32,731 nt of DNA, taken from NCBI GenBank assembly GCA_947631545.1, contig CANRLS010000010.1, positions 1-32,731 on the forward strand, read 5' to 3'. The translations under genes were made by a program, and so were the position numbers. Under the pieces are notes generated by a model. It was given only the letters and a program-made list of their open reading frames with translations. It was not told the origin of the DNA and did no database searches. Shown here piece after piece: positions 32,301 through 32,731 of this stretch (position 1 is its first letter; the number at the start of each line of letters is the position of its first letter). Source of the DNA: an uncultured Atopobiaceae bacterium. Lineage in GTDB: Bacteria; Actinomycetota; Coriobacteriia; Coriobacteriales; Atopobiaceae.

Positions 32301-32469
32301 TCGGAACGTCGGAGAGCTGCCCGCCGTCGGAGCGGAACGAGAGCTGGCCCACCCGGAGGTCGGCTGCGGAGGCCGATGCGAGCGTCGGCGCGATGAGAAT
32401 GGTTGCGAGCAGGAGCGTCGCGACGCAGGCGAAGACCCGGGCGACGTCCAGTCCGCGCGTCCTTCCCAT
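29332..32469 (-). CDS. Large secreted surface/adhesin-like protein with FIVAR-like region and DUF5648-type repeats
   Basis: I choose the ATG at 32469, with a GGAAGGGG site, giving 1045 residues; the frame opens 35 codons earlier without a good start. A signal peptide (MGRTRGLDVARVFACVATLL and on to ASASA) is followed by about 400 residues of beta-strand, Gly/Asn-rich sequence (LDGITLEGNGTHPAVQLTN, NVYGGRLFALGRAGG) that looks like a right-handed beta-helix. Residues about 640-685 (YTEGSWRAYRSALDDAVKVL) match a FIVAR sugar-binding helix pair. A Gly/Ser linker spans about 693-723. Three RLYNP/GW repeats fill about 898-949, 950-1000 and 1001-1045; the last is degenerate (LFNP). There is no LPXTG motif or C-terminal membrane anchor. 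It probably binds host or wall glycans. Confidence 0.85.
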   Translation of the reverse strand: MGRTRGLDVARVFACVATLLLATILIAPTLASASAADLRVGQLSFRSDGGQLSDVPSATATSVAFDAKTGIATVDNPSGGFPAADIRVTAAPDATGASGATVTNLDLSGYSGRLTLDGITLEGNGTHPAVQLTNEGIPGCTLVVENGSRIHGGGSYAIRGANKAAPTGEWGSTIVLDGVAQGDLSSISTSSTINGKTELGQSQDAGELFGAVINPGNRGALTIESVGSNEIVSDGNNNGYNNWPIISPYNDVETITLNFRGAGSLTLIGANCNGTIHLGPQYPQGEGVAIVNVYGPGDLTATHLPDSGSGGAGIIIDGHDRASALNVYGGRLFALGRAGGNPTDGVYVNEYGSANFYGGTTVAVGKNASGDTWGANGIHADRITIQKGSPDKSVEPAAASEGPTVIAVGGSTNGSPRPAFGKTEGSIYGSGRGPVGVNPTIATGSGETFYPWLAQSYTDGADAATGLTTGAIPTDPDSLETNGNVLEGFAGAIAQGAASGEEYAALGTQRWVKISPQPLEDLTVSAEPSSVEPGGAFALALDHSFKGIDGPFTELKASVPGEFALSPVGAATADGVGGFKVLDTATSGTITGTFSVGSPLAPLYPALTVKSAIVHVEEPSKTSVRALVDECMRTYGIENDGRYTEGSWRAYRSALDDAVKVLDDPLATPDDIARVDAALEAAVGGLTLARPESGSGDGGAGGSSGSGSSGGSGGPGTGTGKPVPPTVESIASATTSSATQGAIADATRDYAEVAAAVSTVDPSTGVATVRWSVEVIDGKATISQMATAVIGTMLGKVSVAGAVTATATSLQDSAITLNLIGATAAQIDRFGIDCLVAAVPTASLQTDGETPTVADIGELIGRTASFQVVTAGKGGKDMATVTYAIHFTGETAGEPLAVYRLYNPHGFQHLYTTDTNEVSELRAAGWDVDFEGKPAWYAPKGGSEAAAWKVLRLYNPSNGDHCFVKESDAYQISVLTGLGWQMDGETSAIWSAADDSANVEVTTLFNPNADVDTHLWTIQKSEVDARMAQGWKVHAPTMWGLRATS

Positions 32470-32643
32470 GGCGCCCCTTCCGGCCGACTGCCACCGATGC
32501 CAAATCGGCAGCCAGTCTAGATGGAGCCGCCGGGCGCGACCGTGCGATGCCGCCCGGGCACACCGACGACACAACCCTTGACGGCTTCCAGTCGATGCCC
32601 GTACGTCGCCTCGCGCCCCGCACGAATACCCGCCAGAGACGAA
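32470..32643. other. Intergenic region between the surface-protein gene and tRNA-Val
   Basis: This 174-bp stretch should contain the promoter of the minus-strand surface-protein gene. A TAGACT hexamer on the minus strand (plus-strand AGTCTA at 32515-32520) is a possible -10 box, but no matching -35 box is apparent. No other gene is visible. Confidence 0.3.
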
Positions 32644-32672
32644 CAGGCCACCGGGATGACCCCAGTGGCCTG
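32644..32672. terminator. Hairpin downstream of tRNA-Val
   Basis: CAGGCCAC pairs perfectly with GTGGCCTG, with three more G-C pairs possible inside after one mismatch. It lies ten bases past the encoded CCA end of the tRNA. On the plus strand it is followed by GCGGTTTTA; on the minus strand, the tRNA direction, by TTCGTCTC. It probably terminates the tRNA transcript. Confidence 0.65.
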
Positions 32673-32681
32673 CGGTTTTAC

Positions 32682-32731
32682 TGGTGGGCGATGCTGGATT
32701 CGAACCAGCGACCCCATCCGTGTGAAGGATG
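32682..32731 (-). tRNA. tRNA-Val(CAC), 3' part
   Basis: Read on the minus strand, the sequence contains an anticodon arm CATCC-TTCACAC-GGATG with anticodon CAC, a GGGTC variable loop, a T-arm GCTGG-TTCGAAT-CCAGC and an acceptor strand ATCGCCC-A followed by an encoded CCA. The 5' half lies outside the window. Anticodon CAC reads GUG valine codons. Confidence 0.92.

Noticed and set aside
29269-32520. 1083-codon open frame on the plus strand
   Set aside because: It runs antisense to the secreted surface protein, is Arg/Gly/Asp/Val-rich with no domain, and is explained by GC-rich codon usage on the other strand.
32517-32717. 66-codon minus-strand frame starting GSLVRIQHRPP
   Set aside because: This is the typical spurious translation of a tRNA 3' end, here tRNA-Val.
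32644-32731. Integration site at the tRNA gene
   Set aside because: No integrase gene and no second copy of the tRNA 3' end is present in the window.

Overview
The window is GC-rich throughout, with strong Shine-Dalgarno sites, many GTG starts and tightly packed or overlapping genes. The gene order scpA-scpB-rluB-cmk/plsC-ispH-der-plsY-gpsA, the cmk/plsC fusion and secreted proteins ending in RLYNP...TT...GW repeats (DUF5648 type) suggest a high-GC actinobacterium, most likely class Coriobacteriia (gut or oral lineage). This assignment is an inference from content; no 16S gene is present.

Layout. Positions 1-991 (-) hold the N-terminal membrane half of a sensor or effector that runs off the left edge. 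A small 113-residue ORF (1262-1603, +) resembles a double-glycine leader protein. Two tandem secreted 5'-nucleotidase/phosphoesterase paralogues (1746-3992 and 4135-6426, -) follow, each ending in three DUF5648-type repeats. Next come a stand-alone coaB (6782-7438) and, beyond a terminator, a coaC gene whose product carries an unusual N-terminal extension with two AT-hook motifs (7548-8717).

From 21565 down to 7548 the minus strand is one dense housekeeping block, probably one long operon: scpA, scpB, rluB, cmk-plsC, ispH, der, plsY, gpsA, rpe, a cysteine desulfurase, mnmA, a Nif3-like protein, a zinc-ribbon coiled-coil protein and coaC. It combines chromosome condensation, ribosome maturation (RluB, Der), phospholipid synthesis (GpsA, PlsY, PlsC), isoprenoid synthesis (IspH), tRNA thiolation (desulfurase feeding MnmA) and CoA synthesis.

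A divergent promoter region near 22161-22375 separates a small membrane protein (-) from a plus-strand cluster: VOC protein, ABC-F ATPase, two-helix membrane protein and M50 site-2-type protease. A Tat-type lipoprotein of the oligopeptide-binding family follows (25984-27666).

The accessory part is 27700-29331. It holds a decayed MNT-type nucleotidyltransferase and then a 481-bp direct duplication that differs at one base. Each copy encodes the same 124-residue protein: a Nif11-like leader, a TGGG double-glycine site and a 47-residue core with three Cys-Gly pairs. This is the signature of a RiPP natural-product precursor, but no maturation enzyme or exporter lies in the window. This locus is the best candidate for an undescribed system.

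The right end carries a large secreted surface protein (29332-32469, -) with the same C-terminal repeat type as the nucleotidases, and the 3' part of a tRNA-Val(CAC) running off the right edge.
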